A DNA stretch of 64,000 bases from Cnuibacter physcomitrellae (GCF_014640535.1 NZ_BMHD01000001.1:684214-748213), one strand, 5' to 3'; positions 29,784-41,331 are shown, numbered from the stretch's first letter. The notes: generated by a model from the letters alone, not told the origin. Program-made: numbers and translations.

Positions 29784-30686
29784 TCAGCGCAGTGCGGTCG
29801 TGGTGCGGTCGCGTCCGGTGAGATCGCGCTGTGTCGACGCGGCCCGGAAGCCGTCGGCGGTGAGGAGCGCGCGGATCGACTCGCCCTGCAGCTCGCCGTG
29901 CTCGATCACGACCGTCCCGCCCTCGCGGAGGAGTCTGCGCGCTGTGGCCGAGACGCGACGGACCACGTCGAGACCGTCCTGTCCGCCGTAGAGCGCGGCC
30001 TCGGGGTCGAAGAGCCGCACCTCGGGATCGCGCGGGATCGCGCCGATCGGGACGTACGGCGGGTTCGAGACGACGACGTCGACACGACCGTCGAGGTCGG
30101 GCAGAGCGTCCGCGAGATCGGCGAAGACCAGTCGTGCGTTCTGCACGCCGGTCCTGGCGAGGTTCTCCTTCGCCCAGACGAACGCCCGCGGCGAGTTCTC
30201 TACCCCGACCACCTCGGCGTGCGGGACCTCGGAGGCGATCGACAGCGCGAGCGCGCCGCTTCCCGTCCCGAGGTCGACGGCGAGGGGCGGTCGGTCGGCC
30301 GGGACGACCGCGCGCACCGCGTCGATCGCGATCTGCGCCACGGACTCGGTCTCGGGGCGCGGGACGAAGACGCCGGGGCCCACGGACAGCTCGAGCGTGC
30401 GGAACCAGGCCACGCCGAGGATGTGCTGAAGCGGCTCGCGAGCCGCGCGACGCTCGACCACCTCGGCGATCGCGACGGCCTCCTCGGCCGACACCGGCGC
30501 ATCCGTGACCGACAGCGACTGCACCCGCCCGCGCGAGGCGTCGAGCACGTGGCCGACCAGGAGCTCCGCGTCGACCCGGGGATCGGGTACCCGCGCGGCC
30601 TCGAGGATGCGCGCCGAGCGCTCCACGAGGGTCCGTACGGTCACCGGCCGGTCGGCCGCGGTGCCCTGCTCGACGAGAGCGCTCAC
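29784..30686 (-). CDS. prmC: peptide chain release factor N5-glutamine methyltransferase
   Basis: A 300-residue SAM-dependent methyltransferase (HemK/PrmC) that methylates the Gln of the release factor GGQ motif. N-terminal helical RF-binding domain; catalytic core with [15 protein letters not shown] (SAM motif I), VVGVENS and the substrate loop VVSNPPYVP. Start is GTG at 30686, which overlaps the prfA stop by GTGA; translation of enzyme and substrate is therefore coupled. The upstream open frame lies inside prfA and is not used. Confidence 0.95.
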   Translation of the reverse strand: MSALVEQGTAADRPVTVRTLVERSARILEAARVPDPRVDAELLVGHVLDASRGRVQSLSVTDAPVSAEEAVAIAEVVERRAAREPLQHILGVAWFRTLELSVGPGVFVPRPETESVAQIAIDAVRAVVPADRPPLAVDLGTGSGALALSIASEVPHAEVVGVENSPRAFVWAKENLARTGVQNARLVFADLADALPDLDGRVDVVVSNPPYVPIGAIPRDPEVRLFDPEAALYGGQDGLDVVRRVSATARRLLREGGTVVIEHGELQGESIRALLTADGFRAASTQRDLTGRDRTTTALR

Positions 30687-31762
30687 GACTCGGTGCCCAC
30701 CGCGGCCAGGCGGCTCTCCTCGTCGGCGGTGATCGCCGACTGGATCAGCGGCTCGAGAGCACCGTCCATGACCGCATCCAGGTTGTACGCCTTGTATCCG
30801 GTGCGGTGATCCGCGATGCGGTTCTCCGGGAAGTTGTATGTCCGGATGCGCTCGGAGCGGTCGACCGTGCGGATCTGGCTCTTGCGGGCCGCCGACGCCT
30901 CCGCGTCGAGCTCCTCCTGCTGCTTGGCGAGGAGCCGGGCGCGGAGCACGCGCATCGCCGCCTCGCGGTTCTGCAGCTGGCTCTTCTCGTTCTGCATCGA
31001 CACGACGATGCCGCTCGGCAGGTGCGTGATGCGCACGGCGGAGTCGGTGGTGTTGACCGACTGACCACCGGGGCCGCTCGATCGGAAGACGTCGATCTTG
31101 AGGTCGTTCTGATTGATGTCGACCTCCTCCGGCTCGTCGACCTCGGGGAAGACGAGGACTCCGGCGGCGGAGGTGTGGATGCGACCCTGCGACTCGGTGG
31201 CCGGCACGCGCTGCACCCGGTGCACGCCGCCCTCGTACTTCAGGTGCGCCCAAACACCCTCGGAGGGGTCGGTCGAGGACCCCTTGATGGCCACCTGGAC
31301 GTCCTTGTAGCCGCCCAGATCGCTCTCGGTGCGCTCGAGGAGCTCGGTCTTCCAGCCCTTCGACGCGGCGTAGTGGAGGTACATGCGCAGGAGGTCGGCC
31401 GCGAAGAGCATGCTCTCCGCGCCGCCCTCACCGGCCTTGATCTCCATGATGACGTCGCGTCCGTCGTCGGGATCGCGCGGGATCAGCAGACGGCGCAGGC
31501 GCTCCTCGGACTCCGACAGCTGCTCCTGCAGGGCCGGTATCTCCTCGGCGAACGCCGAGTCGTCCCTGGCGAGCTCCTGAGCGGCCTCGAGGTCGTCGGA
31601 CGCCTGCCGCCACGCGGTGTGCGCGGCGACGATGCGACTGAGCTCCGCGTAACGGCGGTTGACCTTCTTCGCCCGCGCCGCATCGGCGTGGAGCTCGGGG
31701 TCGGCCAGCTGCTGCTGCAGGTCCTCGTGTTCGGCGATCAGCCCTTCGACCGAGTCGAACAC
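30683..31762 (-). CDS. prfA: peptide chain release factor 1
   Basis: A 359-residue RF1. The stop-codon reading motif PAT lies in [14 protein letters not shown], which marks it as RF1 (UAA/UAG) rather than RF2; the GGQ hydrolysis motif lies in [20 protein letters not shown] (in parts). Start is GTG at 31762 ([15 protein letters not shown]), four bases after the rho stop. Normal length. Confidence 0.97.
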   Translation of the reverse strand: MFDSVEGLIAEHEDLQQQLADPELHADAARAKKVNRRYAELSRIVAAHTAWRQASDDLEAAQELARDDSAFAEEIPALQEQLSESEERLRRLLIPRDPDDGRDVIMEIKAGEGGAESMLFAADLLRMYLHYAASKGWKTELLERTESDLGGYKDVQVAIKGSSTDPSEGVWAHLKYEGGVHRVQRVPATESQGRIHTSAAGVLVFPEVDEPEEVDINQNDLKIDVFRSSGPGGQSVNTTDSAVRITHLPSGIVVSMQNEKSQLQNREAAMRVLRARLLAKQQEELDAEASAARKSQIRTVDRSERIRTYNFPENRIADHRTGYKAYNLDAVMDGALEPLIQSAITADEESRLAAVGTES

Positions 31763-31765
31763 GGG

Positions 31766-33919
31766 TCAGTCGTCCTTGTGGCCGTGACCGTTGTGGTTGC
31801 CGCCGGCCGCCGTGGGGATCGACTTCTGCATCTGCATCAGGAACTCGACGTTCGAGGACGTCTCCTTGAGACGGCCGAGCACGATCTCGAGGGCCTGCTG
31901 CGGGTCGACGCCGGCCAGGGCGCGACGCAGCTTCCACGTGATCTTGACCTCGTCGACGCCCATGAGCAGCTCCTCGCGGCGGGTGCTCGACGCGTTCACG
32001 TCGACCGCCGGGAAGATGCGCTTGTCGGCCAGCTGACGCGACAGACGCAGCTCGCTGTTGCCGGTGCCCTTGAACTCCTCGAAGATCACCTCGTCCATCT
32101 TCGACCCGGTCTCGACGAGCGCCGTGGCGAGGATGGTGAGCGATCCGCCGTTCTCGATGTTGCGCGCCGCACCGAAGAAGCGCTTCGGCGGGTACAGCGC
32201 CGACGCGTCGACGCCACCGGAGAGGATGCGACCGGACGCCGGCGACGCGAGGTTGTAGGCGCGACCGAGACGGGTGATCGAGTCGAGCAGCACGACCACG
32301 TCGTGGCCCAGCTCGACCAGGCGCTTGGCGCGCTCGATCGCGAGCTCGGCGACCGTCGTGTGGTCCTCGGCGGGACGGTCGAAGGTCGAGGCGATGACCT
32401 CGCCGCGGACCGTGCGCTGCATGTCGGTGACCTCCTCGGGGCGCTCGTCGACGAGCACGACCATGAGGTGGACCTCGGGGTTGTTCGTGGAGATCGCGTT
32501 CGCGATCTGCTGCAGGACGATCGTCTTGCCCGCCTTGGGCGGCGCCACGATCAGACCGCGCTGGCCCTTCCCGATGGGGGCGACCAGGTCGATGATGCGC
32601 TGCGTCAGCTTGCCGGGCTCGGTCTCCAGGCGCAGGCGCTCCTGGGGGTAGAGCGGGGTGAGCTTGCCGAACTCGACGCGGTTCTGCGCCTCGTCGACGG
32701 GCAGGCCGTTGATCGAGTCGATGCGCACGATCGCGTTGTACTTCTGGCGGCTGCTGCTGTCGCCCTCACGCGGCTGACGGATCGAGCCGACGATGGCGTC
32801 GCCCTTGCGCAGGTTGTACTTCTTCACCTGGCCGAGCGAGACGTAGACGTCGCTGTTGCCCGGCAGGTAACCGCTGGTGCGCACGAAGGCGTAGTTGTCG
32901 AGGATGTCGAGGATGCCCGCGACGGGGATGAGGACGTCGTCCTCGCCGATCTCGGGCTCGACGTCGTCGCCGCCCTGGCCGCCGCGGCGCTTGCGGTCGC
33001 GGTAGCGGTTGCGGCTGCGCTCGGAGCGGTCGCCCTCGCCGTCCTTCTGCTGGTTGCCCTGGTTGCCCTGGCCGCCCTGGCGGGTGGGCTCGGAGCCCTG
33101 CTCCTGGCGCTCGTGCTGCTCGCCGCCCTGCTGACCGGCGTTCTGCTGCCCGTTGCCGCCGTTCTGCTGGCCGTTGCCGTTCTGCTGGCCGTTGCCGTTC
33201 TGCTGATCGGCCGACCGGTCGCCCTTGTCGCGACCGCGCCCGCGGCGGTTGCGACCACGGCCGCGCCCCTCGCCGCGCTCCTGCTGCTCGCCGTTCTCCG
33301 GCTGCTGCTCAGCGGCCTCGGTCTGCTGCTCGTCGGAGCGCTCGGCCGTCTCGGCCGGCGGGACCAGGTCGGTGCCCGAGCCGGTCTCGGCGTTGACGTG
33401 ACCGCCGGCCGAGACGCGCGACGTCGAGCGCTCGATCGCGTAGCCGCCGTCGACGCTGGTGACGCGACGCGAACCGCGCCGCTTCGGCGACACGGGGCCC
33501 TCGGGCAGGTCGATCACGATCTGCTCGCGGGGCTGCTGGGTGGTCTGCTGCGCGCTGCGGAGCAGCTCGTCGGGGACGATCGGCCCGTCGACCACGGGAG
33601 CGCCCTCGGGCTGCGCGGCCTCCTCGACCGCGGCCTCGATCGGACCGGCCGCCTCGGCGGCGTCGGTGCTCTGCGTCTCGGTCTCGGCGGCGTTCGCGGC
33701 CGTGCTCGCATCGGCGGCGACCGCGGCGTCCTCCGCGAGGAGCTCCGCCGCCTGGTCGTCCGCGGCCTCGAGGCCCTCGGCCTGCACGCGGCGGATGGTC
33801 TCGAGCAGCTCGCCCTTGCGGAGCTTCGACGCGCCGGCGATGCCGAGCTCGGCGGCGACGGCCTGGAGCTGGGAGACCTTCAGCGTCGACAGGTCGGCGC
33901 GTTCGGTGAGATCTGTCAC
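31766..33919 (-). CDS. rho: transcription termination factor Rho with long N-terminal insertion
   Basis: A 717-residue hexameric RNA helicase. N-terminal Rho-N helices ([30 protein letters not shown], in parts) are followed by about 270 extra residues rich in Ala/Glu, then Arg/Gly ([12 protein letters not shown]) and Asn/Gln/Gly (repeated NGQQNG near residues 237-265). The RNA-binding CSD ([20 protein letters not shown]) and ATPase core (Walker [13 protein letters not shown], Walker [14 protein letters not shown] loop and R loop) are intact. Such insertions are usual in actinobacterial Rho; they bind RNA and in other species help phase separation or structured-RNA termination. Confidence 0.97.
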   Translation of the reverse strand: MTDLTERADLSTLKVSQLQAVAAELGIAGASKLRKGELLETIRRVQAEGLEAADDQAAELLAEDAAVAADASTAANAAETETQSTDAAEAAGPIEAAVEEAAQPEGAPVVDGPIVPDELLRSAQQTTQQPREQIVIDLPEGPVSPKRRGSRRVTSVDGGYAIERSTSRVSAGGHVNAETGSGTDLVPPAETAERSDEQQTEAAEQQPENGEQQERGEGRGRGRNRRGRGRDKGDRSADQQNGNGQQNGNGQQNGGNGQQNAGQQGGEQHERQEQGSEPTRQGGQGNQGNQQKDGEGDRSERSRNRYRDRKRRGGQGGDDVEPEIGEDDVLIPVAGILDILDNYAFVRTSGYLPGNSDVYVSLGQVKKYNLRKGDAIVGSIRQPREGDSSSRQKYNAIVRIDSINGLPVDEAQNRVEFGKLTPLYPQERLRLETEPGKLTQRIIDLVAPIGKGQRGLIVAPPKAGKTIVLQQIANAISTNNPEVHLMVVLVDERPEEVTDMQRTVRGEVIASTFDRPAEDHTTVAELAIERAKRLVELGHDVVVLLDSITRLGRAYNLASPASGRILSGGVDASALYPPKRFFGAARNIENGGSLTILATALVETGSKMDEVIFEEFKGTGNSELRLSRQLADKRIFPAVDVNASSTRREELLMGVDEVKITWKLRRALAGVDPQQALEIVLGRLKETSSNVEFLMQMQKSIPTAAGGNHNGHGHKDD

Positions 33920-34066
33920 TGGAAGTACGTCCTTCCCCTGCCGGTCGGATATGCCGGACAGGAAACGTCGCGTACCGGATTCATCGACGGTAGAACACAG
34001 GCCGATGTCACAGCACGCGGCGGGAGAATGAATTGAGAGATGCGACCGGGATGGAACGGGCTGCCG

Positions 34067-35005
34067 CTAGGGCTGCGTCACGTCGTCCGGGTGCAGGACC
34101 ACTGTAGCACCTTTGATATCCACGGCGAGGACGAGCGACTGCCAGGGTGTCGCGGCGGTCCGCTCGACCAGCTCCGTGGCGCCCTTGCGCTGGGCGGGGT
34201 CGCTGCAGAGCACCAGGATGCTGGGGCCGGCGCCCGAGACCACGGCCGGGTAGCCGGCCGCACGCAGGGCGCGGATCAGCGCATCCGTCTCGGGCATCGC
34301 GCTCGCCCGGTAGCTCTGGTGCAGCTTGTCCTCGGTCGCCTCGAACAGCAGCTCCGGGCTCTGGATGAGCGAGGCGATGAGCAGCGTGGACCGCGAGACG
34401 TTGAAGATCGCGTCGGCGTGCGGCACCGACTCGGGCTGGAGGCTGCGAGCCAGCGCAGTCGACATGGTGTGGCCGGGCACGAGCACGAGCGGCGAGACGC
34501 CCCGGTGCACGTTGAGCTTCTTGTAGCGGGGGCCCTCCGGCGTGGTCCACGCGATCGTGAGGCCGCCGAAGAGGGCGGGAGCGACGTTGTCGGGGTGGCC
34601 CTCGAGCTCGGTCGCGCGGGCCAGGAGCCCGAGTCCGTCGATCTCGACGACGCCCTCCAGCAGCGCCTGGGCGGCCACCACACCGGAGGCGATCGCCGCG
34701 CCGGAGGAGCCCAGACCGCGTCCGTGCGGGATCACGTTGCGCGCCACCAGGTCGAGCCCGGGCATCTCCTGGCCGTACGCGGCGAAGGTGTGCGCGATCG
34801 AGCGGACGACGAGGTTGGTCTCGTCGGTCGGGACCTCGCCCTCCCCCACGCCGTGGACCTCGACCGAGGCGCCGGGCTGGTCCCGCACCGTGACGGTGAG
34901 CTCGTCGTACAGCGCCAGGGCGAGGCCGAGCGTGTCGAAGCCGGGACCGAGGTTCGCCGTGGTGGCGGGGACCCGGACGGTGACCGTCCGACCGGTCGCG
35001 ATCAC
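34067..35005 (-). CDS. thrB: homoserine kinase
   Basis: A 312-residue GHMP kinase that makes O-phosphohomoserine. Motif 1 [17 protein letters not shown], the P-loop-like [17 protein letters not shown], and motif 3 [15 protein letters not shown] at 35005 overlaps the thrC stop (GTGA), so both are coupled. Last gene of argS-DUF2993-lysA-hom-thrC-thrB; rho follows after 147 bases. Confidence 0.96.
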   Translation of the reverse strand: MIATGRTVTVRVPATTANLGPGFDTLGLALALYDELTVTVRDQPGASVEVHGVGEGEVPTDETNLVVRSIAHTFAAYGQEMPGLDLVARNVIPHGRGLGSSGAAIASGVVAAQALLEGVVEIDGLGLLARATELEGHPDNVAPALFGGLTIAWTTPEGPRYKKLNVHRGVSPLVLVPGHTMSTALARSLQPESVPHADAIFNVSRSTLLIASLIQSPELLFEATEDKLHQSYRASAMPETDALIRALRAAGYPAVVSGAGPSILVLCSDPAQRKGATELVERTAATPWQSLVLAVDIKGATVVLHPDDVTQP

Positions 35006-36108
35006 GAAGCGCTCTTCTCGAGGCCGAGGACGCCGGCGACCTCGGTCACGTCGACCGGGACGACCGTGGGCTTCACGTCCTCCCCGTCGGCACCGCGGAG
35101 CGCCCACTGCGGGTCCTTCAGGCCGTGGCCCGTGACGGTCAGCACCACGGTGGCGCCGGCCGGCACCGCTCCCGCCTCGGAGCGCTCGAGCAGGCCGGCC
35201 ACGCTGATCGCGGATGCGGGCTCGACGAAGATCCCCACCTCGGAGGAGAGGATGCGGTGCGCCTCGAGGATCTTGTCGTCGTCGATCGCGCCGAAGTAAC
35301 CGTCGGTCGCCTCGCGTGCGGCGAGGGCCAGCTCCCACGAGGCGGGGTTGCCGATCCGGATGGCGCTGGCGATGGTCTCCGGGTGGAGCACCGGGGCGCC
35401 GTTCACGATCGGAGCGGATCCCGAGGCCTGGAAGCCGAACATCCGGGGCAGCCTCGTGGTCGCACCGCGATCGAGCTCCTCGCGGTAGCCGCGGGAGTAG
35501 GCGGTGTAGTTGCCCGCGTTGCCGACGGGGAGGAAGTGGAAGTCGGGCGCGTCCTGCAGGACCTCCACCACCTCGAACGCGGCCGTCTTCTGGCCTTCGA
35601 TGCGGTCGTTGTTGACCGAGTTCACGAGGTGCACGGGGTAGCCGGCCGAGAGCGCACGGGCGATCTCGAGGCAGTCGTCGAAGTTGCCCTGCACCTGGAT
35701 GAGCGCCCCGTTGTGGGCGATGGCCTGGCTGAGCTTGCCCATCGCGATCTTGCCCTCGGGCACGAGCACCGCGGCGGTGATGCCGGCGTGCGCCGCGTAG
35801 GCCGCGGCCGAGGCGGAGGTGTTGCCGGTCGAGGCGCAGATGACCGCCTTCGCGCCGTGCTCGACCGCCTTGGAGATCGCCATCGTCATGCCGCGGTCCT
35901 TGAACGACCCGGTCGGGTTCATGCCCTCGAACTTCACGTAGACCTGCGCACCGGTGCGTGCGGACAGCGCGGGGGCGGGGATGAGGGGCGTGCCGCCCTC
36001 GCCCAGCGTCACGATCGGCGTCGCGTCGGTGACGTCGAGGCGGTCTGCGTACTCGCGCAGCACCCCTCGCCACTGGCGGGACGGGATGCGCTCGTTGCTC
36101 GTGGACAC
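35002..36108 (-). CDS. thrC: threonine synthase
   Basis: A 368-residue PLP enzyme that converts O-phosphohomoserine to threonine. PLP lysine in [36 protein letters not shown] (phosphate loop), [20 protein letters not shown]. This is the shorter class II-like form seen in actinobacteria, without an N-terminal extension. GTG at 36108 shares one base with the hom stop (TAGTG). Confidence 0.96.
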   Translation of the reverse strand: MSTSNERIPSRQWRGVLREYADRLDVTDATPIVTLGEGGTPLIPAPALSARTGAQVYVKFEGMNPTGSFKDRGMTMAISKAVEHGAKAVICASTGNTSASAAAYAAHAGITAAVLVPEGKIAMGKLSQAIAHNGALIQVQGNFDDCLEIARALSAGYPVHLVNSVNNDRIEGQKTAAFEVVEVLQDAPDFHFLPVGNAGNYTAYSRGYREELDRGATTRLPRMFGFQASGSAPIVNGAPVLHPETIASAIRIGNPASWELALAAREATDGYFGAIDDDKILEAHRILSSEVGIFVEPASAISVAGLLERSEAGAVPAGATVVLTVTGHGLKDPQWALRGADGEDVKPTVVPVDVTEVAGVLGLEKSAS

Positions 36109-37439
36109 TAGGCGGTCTCTCCTTCGACTCTCAGGACCGACACGACCCGCTCGACGGCGTCGTGCCGCGCCACCGACTCCACGGTGGCGGCCAGCGCCGA
36201 CTCGAGGGCCTCATGGGTGACGATCACCAGGGTAGCGGTGCGGGCGTCGGTCTCCTGGCCACGGGCGGTCGCCACGCTCTGCTGCACGGCCTCGACGGAG
36301 ACCCCGTGGTCGCTGAAGAGCGCGGCGATCTGCGAGAGCACGCCGGGACGGTCCGCCACGGTGAGCGTGATCTGGTACCGGGTCACGACGGTGCCGATCG
36401 GGAGGATCGGCACGTTCGCCTGCGTCGACTCCCCGACACCCGGCCCCCCTGCCACGTGTCGGCGCGCTGCCGAGACGAGGTCGCCGAGGACGGCCGAGGC
36501 CGTCTCGAGCCCGCCCGCGCCGGCGCCGTAGAACATGAGGTCGCCGGCTGCCTCGGCCTGCACGAAGACGGCGTTCTTCGCGTCGTGCACGGCGGCGAGC
36601 GGATGGCGCCGATCGACGAGCGCCGGATGCACCCGCGCCGTCACGCCCTCGACGCCGGTCGTGGGGTCGGTGTGGCGCTCGCAGATCGCGAGCAGCTTCA
36701 CCACGAAGCCGGCCTTCTGCGCCGACTCCACCTGGGCCGCGGTGACCGTGGTGATGCCCTCGCGGTGCACCGCCTCGACCGGGAACGACGTGTGGAACGC
36801 GAGGCTGGCGAGGATGGCCGCCTTCTGGGCGGCGTCGTACGCCTCGATGTCGGCCGTCGGGTCCGCCTCGGCATAGCCGAGCTCGGTGGCGACGGCGAGA
36901 GCGTTCTCGAACGTGTCGCCGTCGGTGTCCATCCGATCGAGGATGAAGTTGGTGGTGCCGTTGACGATCCCGAGGATGCGCTCCACCCGATCGCCCGCGA
37001 GGCTCTCGCGGAGCGGGCGGATGATCGGGATCGCACCGCCGGCCGCGGCCTCGTAGTAGAGCTGGGCTCCGACCCGCTCGGCCGCCGTGAACAGCTCGGG
37101 GCCGTGGGTGGCCAGCAGCGCCTTGTTGCCGGTGACGACGTCGGCGCCGGAGGTGATCGCGGCGAGGATGTACTCGCGAGCGGGCTCGATCCCGCCCATC
37201 AGCTCGACCACGATGTCGGCGGACTCGATGAGGCCCAGGGCATCGGTGGTGAACAGCTCCCGGGGGATGTCGACGTCGCGGGGCGCGTCGACGTTCCGGA
37301 CGGCGATGCCGGCCAGCTCGATCCCCGCGCCGATGCGCTGAGCCAGCTCGTCGCGGTTCTCGAGGAGGAGCCGCGCCACCTGCGAGCCCACCGAGCCCGC
37401 ACCCAGCAGGGCCACGCGCAGGTTGCGGTACTCGATCAT
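36108..37439 (-). CDS. hom: homoserine dehydrogenase
   Basis: A 443-residue enzyme that reduces aspartate semialdehyde to homoserine. Rossmann motif [31 protein letters not shown], the catalytic region [20 protein letters not shown], and a C-terminal ACT domain ([22 protein letters not shown], in parts) that in Corynebacterium gives threonine feedback inhibition. Its ATG overlaps the lysA stop (ATGA at 37436-37439). Feeds thrC/thrB here and the metX/metY branch near 60 kb. Confidence 0.97.
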   Translation of the reverse strand: MIEYRNLRVALLGAGSVGSQVARLLLENRDELAQRIGAGIELAGIAVRNVDAPRDVDIPRELFTTDALGLIESADIVVELMGGIEPAREYILAAITSGADVVTGNKALLATHGPELFTAAERVGAQLYYEAAAGGAIPIIRPLRESLAGDRVERILGIVNGTTNFILDRMDTDGDTFENALAVATELGYAEADPTADIEAYDAAQKAAILASLAFHTSFPVEAVHREGITTVTAAQVESAQKAGFVVKLLAICERHTDPTTGVEGVTARVHPALVDRRHPLAAVHDAKNAVFVQAEAAGDLMFYGAGAGGLETASAVLGDLVSAARRHVAGGPGVGESTQANVPILPIGTVVTRYQITLTVADRPGVLSQIAALFSDHGVSVEAVQQSVATARGQETDARTATLVIVTHEALESALAATVESVARHDAVERVVSVLRVEGETA

Positions 37440-38893
37440 CGGTCGGTCTCCTCGGTCGGGTCGTTCTGGTCGGTCTGCGGGGCGAAGGCGAGGTCGCGCG
37501 CGAGCAGGTCGTCGATCGTCTCGCCGCGGACGATCATCGTCGCGGCGCCCTCGGACACCGCCACCACCGGCGGGCGGCCGAGATGGTTGTAGTTGCTCGA
37601 GAGCGACCAGCAGTAGGCGCCGGTGGCCGGCACGGCGAGGAGGTCGCCAGGGCCCACGTCGCCCGGCAGGTACTCGGCGTCGACCACGATGTCGCCGCTC
37701 TCGCAGTGCTTGCCCGCCACCCGCACGAGGGCGGCGTCGGCGGCGGACTCCCGCGAGGCGATCCTCGCCGAGTACTCGGCGCCGTACAGGGCGGGTCTGG
37801 CGTTGTCGCTCATCCCGCCGTCCACGCTGACGTACCGCCGCACGTGCTCGGAGGACGGCGACTCGGGGCGCTCCCCCGGCACCTGCACCAGGACGTCCTT
37901 GACCGTGCCCACGGTGTAGAGCGTCACGCCGGCGGTGCCGATGATCGAGCGTCCGGGCTCGAAGGCGACGACCGGCACGGGGACGCCCAGGCGCGAGCAC
38001 TCGCCGGCCACCGCGTCGGCGATGGTGCGCGCCAGCTCGTCGATCGGGGCGGGGTCGTCGGCGGACGTGTAGGCGATACCGAAGCCGCCGCCCAGGTTGA
38101 GCTCGGGCACAGGACCGCCCTCGAGCGCCGCCGCGTGGGCCTCGAGGAGCCGCGCCGCCGACTCCGCGAACCCGCCGGAGTCGAAGATCTGCGAGCCGAT
38201 GTGGCAGTGGAAGCCCAGGAAGGACAGCGAGTCGAACGACCGGATGCGCGCTACGAACTCGGCGGCCTGATCGAGCCTCACGCCGAACTTCTGGTCCTCG
38301 TGCGCCGTGGCGAGGAAGTCGTGCGTGTGCGCGTGGACTCCGCTGTTCACCCGAAGCCGGACGGGCTGGACGCGGCCGCGGCGCTCGGCGGCGGCCGCGA
38401 TCCGCTCGATCTCGATCGCGCTGTCGATGACGATGGCGCCGATGCCGGCCTCCACCGCTCGATCGATCTCCGCGAGGGACTTGTTGTTGCCGTGCAGCCC
38501 GATCCTCGCCGGCTCGACCCCCGCCCGCAGCGCGACCTCGAGCTCCCCGCCGGAGCAGGCGTCGATGGCCAGGCCCTCGTCGGACATCCAGCGCGCGACC
38601 GTTCCGGTGAGGAACGCCTTGCCCGCGTAGTACACCTTCGCTCGAGTGCCGATCGCCTCGAACGCGGAGCCGAACGCGTCGAGGACCTGCCGGGCGCGGG
38701 CGCGCGCCTCGCCCTCGTCGACCACGTACAGCGGAGTGCCGAAGCGTTCGGCGAGCGTGTCGGCGGGAACACCTCCGACGACGAGCGCTCCCCGGTCGTC
38801 GCGGCTCGCGGAACGCGGCCACACGCGGGAGGGGAGGTGGTTCGGGTCGGCCGGATGCTCGAGCCAGGCAGGAGCGAGCGGGGAGGCGGTCAT
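37436..38893 (-). CDS. lysA: diaminopimelate decarboxylase
   Basis: A 485-residue fold-III PLP enzyme for the last step of lysine synthesis. Lys-PLP in KVYYAGKAFLTG, SGGELEVALRAG, HCHIGSQIFDSG, LNLGGGFGIAY, EPGRSIIGTAG, and the CESGD motif from the neighbouring subunit active site. N-terminal 45 residues are the usual actinobacterial extension. A TAGGAT hexamer at 38903-38908 lies nine bases before the ATG, so lysA may also have its own start site inside the operon. Confidence 0.96.
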   Translation of the reverse strand: MTASPLAPAWLEHPADPNHLPSRVWPRSASRDDRGALVVGGVPADTLAERFGTPLYVVDEGEARARARQVLDAFGSAFEAIGTRAKVYYAGKAFLTGTVARWMSDEGLAIDACSGGELEVALRAGVEPARIGLHGNNKSLAEIDRAVEAGIGAIVIDSAIEIERIAAAAERRGRVQPVRLRVNSGVHAHTHDFLATAHEDQKFGVRLDQAAEFVARIRSFDSLSFLGFHCHIGSQIFDSGGFAESAARLLEAHAAALEGGPVPELNLGGGFGIAYTSADDPAPIDELARTIADAVAGECSRLGVPVPVVAFEPGRSIIGTAGVTLYTVGTVKDVLVQVPGERPESPSSEHVRRYVSVDGGMSDNARPALYGAEYSARIASRESAADAALVRVAGKHCESGDIVVDAEYLPGDVGPGDLLAVPATGAYCWSLSSNYNHLGRPPVVAVSEGAATMIVRGETIDDLLARDLAFAPQTDQNDPTEETDR

Positions 38894-38921
38894 GACGTCG
38901 TGATCCTAGCGAAGGGGGCGG

Positions 38922-39671
38922 TCAGCAGGTGCCGAGGGTGGAGAGGGTGGACTCGTCGAGCACGAAGTCGTCGAGCGTGGCGACCACGGACGCCTGCCCC
39001 GGCGTCACCTCGAGGGTCTGGAGGGAGACGCCCTGCGGCAGGTACTGCGCGACGCAGACCGTCACCGCCGACCCGATCACCCGGTCGAGCAGGCCGCTGA
39101 CGTCGAGGGCGTTGGACCCCTGGGTCAGCTCGGCGCCGGTGGGCTCGATGCGCACGCTCGTGCCCTGCGCCGTCACCTCGCCGGTCACGGTGTAGCCGAG
39201 CTGGATGCCGAGGAACTCGCCCGTCTGGTCGTAGGACACGGTGCCGTCGCCGAGCTGGAGCGAGGCGCCCTCGGGCAGCGTCACGACGGAGTCGACCGCC
39301 GCCTGGTCGAGGGCGAAGGTGCCGGTCGCGTGCTCGACGGGCCTCGTCAGGTCGGTGGGGACGCCCGTGGCGGTGACGTGCGCCGAGAAGGGCACGCCGT
39401 TCGCGACCAGGGAGGGCGCATCCAGGTCGACCTGGTCGATCCGGCCGCTCGCCAGCTGGGCGAGGAAGCTCCCGCCGCCGATCGTGACGTCGACATCGCC
39501 CTCGACCCCGGCGGGGAGGCGCGACTCGATCTCGTCGGCCACCCGGCCCTCGGCGTAGGCACGGCCGGCGATGTCGGCCACGACGACGAGGACGCCGAGC
39601 ACGACGACGATGCCGATCAGCCACCAGAGCCAGGTCAGCCTGCGTCGGCGCGGAGCGTCCTGCGTCGTCAT
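38922..39671 (-). CDS. DUF2993 (LmeA-like) membrane-anchored protein
   Basis: A 249-residue protein with a basic N terminus (RRRRLTW) and one membrane helix (about residues 13-34), then an extracytoplasmic domain with the DUF2993 pattern: YAEGRVADEIESRLP, VTIGGGSFLAQLASGRIDQVDL, GVPFSAHVTATGVP and a C-terminal repeat of the same fold. In mycobacteria LmeA is a periplasmic phosphoinositide-binding protein that affects lipomannan elongation; the role here is only inferred by family. Sits between argS (7-base gap) and lysA (28 bases). Confidence 0.82.
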   Translation of the reverse strand: MTTQDAPRRRRLTWLWWLIGIVVVLGVLVVVADIAGRAYAEGRVADEIESRLPAGVEGDVDVTIGGGSFLAQLASGRIDQVDLDAPSLVANGVPFSAHVTATGVPTDLTRPVEHATGTFALDQAAVDSVVTLPEGASLQLGDGTVSYDQTGEFLGIQLGYTVTGEVTAQGTSVRIEPTGAELTQGSNALDVSGLLDRVIGSAVTVCVAQYLPQGVSLQTLEVTPGQASVVATLDDFVLDESTLSTLGTC

Positions 39672-39678
39672 CGTCGCC

Positions 39679-41331
39679 TCACATCCGGTCGGGCGCGGAG
39701 ACCCCGATGAGATCGAGGCCGTTGCGGATGACCTGTCCCACGGCGTCGTTCAGCCACAGTCGCGTGCGGTGCACGTCGGAGATCGGCTCGTCGCCGAAGG
39801 GCAGCACGCGGCAGGCGTCGTACCAACGGTGGTAGTGGCCGGCGAGGTCCTCGAGGTAGCGGGCCACGCGGTGCGGCTCGCGCAGCTCCGCCGCGTAGGC
39901 GACGACCCGCGGGTACTCCTGGAGCGCGCCGATGAGCGCGGTCTCGGTGGGATGCGTGAGCAGCTCAGGCGCGAAGACCTCCCGCGTCACCCCGGCGTCG
40001 GCCGCGTTGCGCGCCACCGACGCGGTGCGCGCGTGGGCGTACTGCACGTAGAACACGGGGTTGTCGTTGGTGCGCGAGCGCAGCTTCTCGCCGTCGAGCG
40101 AGAGCGGCGAGTCGGCGGGGTAGCGAGCGAGCCAGTAGCGCAGCGCGTCGGCGCCGAGCCACTGCAGGAGGTCGTCGAGCTCGATGATGTTGCCGGCGCG
40201 CTTGGAGAGCTTCGCGCCGTTGAGGTTGACCAGCTGGCCGATGAGCACGGTCAGGTCGTCGGGGTCGTCGCCCGCCGCCGCGGCGAGGGCCTTCAGACGC
40301 CCGACGTACCCGTGGTGATCGGCCCCGAGGAGGTACGTCTTCTCGGCGAAGCCGCGGTCCTTCTTGCTCAGGTAGTAGGCGGCGTCGGCGGCGAAGTAGG
40401 TCACGACGCCGTTCCCACGGGTGAGGACGCGGTCCTTGTCGTCGCCGAAGTCGGTCGTCCGCACCCAGACGGCCTCGTCGGCCTCGTACACGTGGCCCTG
40501 GGCGCGGAGCCTCGCCTCGGCGTCGTCGATCGCGGTGCGTCCGGTCGCCGGGTCGGGGGTGTGCAGGGTGCGCTCGGAGAACCACACGTCGAAGTGCACG
40601 TGGAACGCGTCGAGGGAGGCGCGGATCTCGCCGAGCTGGATCTCGTAGGCGAGGTCGCGGGCGATCACCACGGCCTCGTCGTCGGGCAGGTCGAGGAGCG
40701 ACGGCACCCGCTCGAGCACGCGTGCCGCGAGCTCCTGGACGTACGCGCCCGGGTAGCCGCCCTCGGGCGTGGGCTCCCCCTTCGCCGCGGCGAGCACGGA
40801 CCGGCCGAAGACGTCCATCTGCGAACCGGCGTCGTTGATGTAGTACTCGCTGGTGACCTCGGCGCCGGCCGCCCTGAGGATGCGCGCGATGGAGTCGCCG
40901 AGAGCGGCCCAGCGGGTGTGGCCGATGTGCAGGGGGCCCGTGGGGTTCGCCGACACGAACTCGAGGTTGACGTGGTGGCCCGCCAGCGCGTCGCCCCGCC
41001 CGAACGCGTCGCCCGCCTCGACGATCGCCTTCGCGATCGATCCGGCGGCGCCCGCCTCCAGCCGCACGTTGATGAAGCCCGGTCCGGCGATCTCGACCGC
41101 CTCGATGCCCTCGACGGCCTCGAGCTCGGGGGCGATCTCGGCGGCCAGGGCGCGCGGGTTCGTCCCGAGCGGCTTCGCCAGCTTCATGGCGACGTTCGTG
41201 GCCCAGTCTCCGTGCTCGCGGCTGCGCGGACGCTCGACCGTCACGTCCTCCGGCGCGAGGTCGACGCCGGCGGCCGAGGCACGCGGCGCGACGAGGGCGA
41301 AGAGGGCGGCGGAGAGCTGTTCTGGTGTCAC
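39679..41331 (-). CDS. argS: arginyl-tRNA synthetase
   Basis: A 550-residue class Ia synthetase. The N-terminal ArgRS additional domain is followed by NPTGPLHIGHTRWAALGD (HIGH motif), NDAGSQMDVFG, the KMSKS-equivalent GAKLSKRAGNIIELDDLL and the C-terminal DALR domain ending NGLDLIGVSAPDRM, typical of the family. GTG start at 41331 has TAGGAT six bases upstream, consistent with a leaderless transcript that opens the argS-thrB operon. Confidence 0.97.
   Translation of the reverse strand: MTPEQLSAALFALVAPRASAAGVDLAPEDVTVERPRSREHGDWATNVAMKLAKPLGTNPRALAAEIAPELEAVEGIEAVEIAGPGFINVRLEAGAAGSIAKAIVEAGDAFGRGDALAGHHVNLEFVSANPTGPLHIGHTRWAALGDSIARILRAAGAEVTSEYYINDAGSQMDVFGRSVLAAAKGEPTPEGGYPGAYVQELAARVLERVPSLLDLPDDEAVVIARDLAYEIQLGEIRASLDAFHVHFDVWFSERTLHTPDPATGRTAIDDAEARLRAQGHVYEADEAVWVRTTDFGDDKDRVLTRGNGVVTYFAADAAYYLSKKDRGFAEKTYLLGADHHGYVGRLKALAAAAGDDPDDLTVLIGQLVNLNGAKLSKRAGNIIELDDLLQWLGADALRYWLARYPADSPLSLDGEKLRSRTNDNPVFYVQYAHARTASVARNAADAGVTREVFAPELLTHPTETALIGALQEYPRVVAYAAELREPHRVARYLEDLAGHYHRWYDACRVLPFGDEPISDVHRTRLWLNDAVGQVIRNGLDLIGVSAPDRM

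Noticed and set aside
30806-34036. A 1076-codon forward frame opposite prfA and rho
   Set aside because: Same reason: shadow of conserved genes, no recognisable domain, no start signal.
36108-38822. A single 904-codon hom/lysA fusion
   Set aside because: The frame upstream of 37439 is antisense-like text within lysA in another frame. hom has a proper ATG overlapping the lysA stop.
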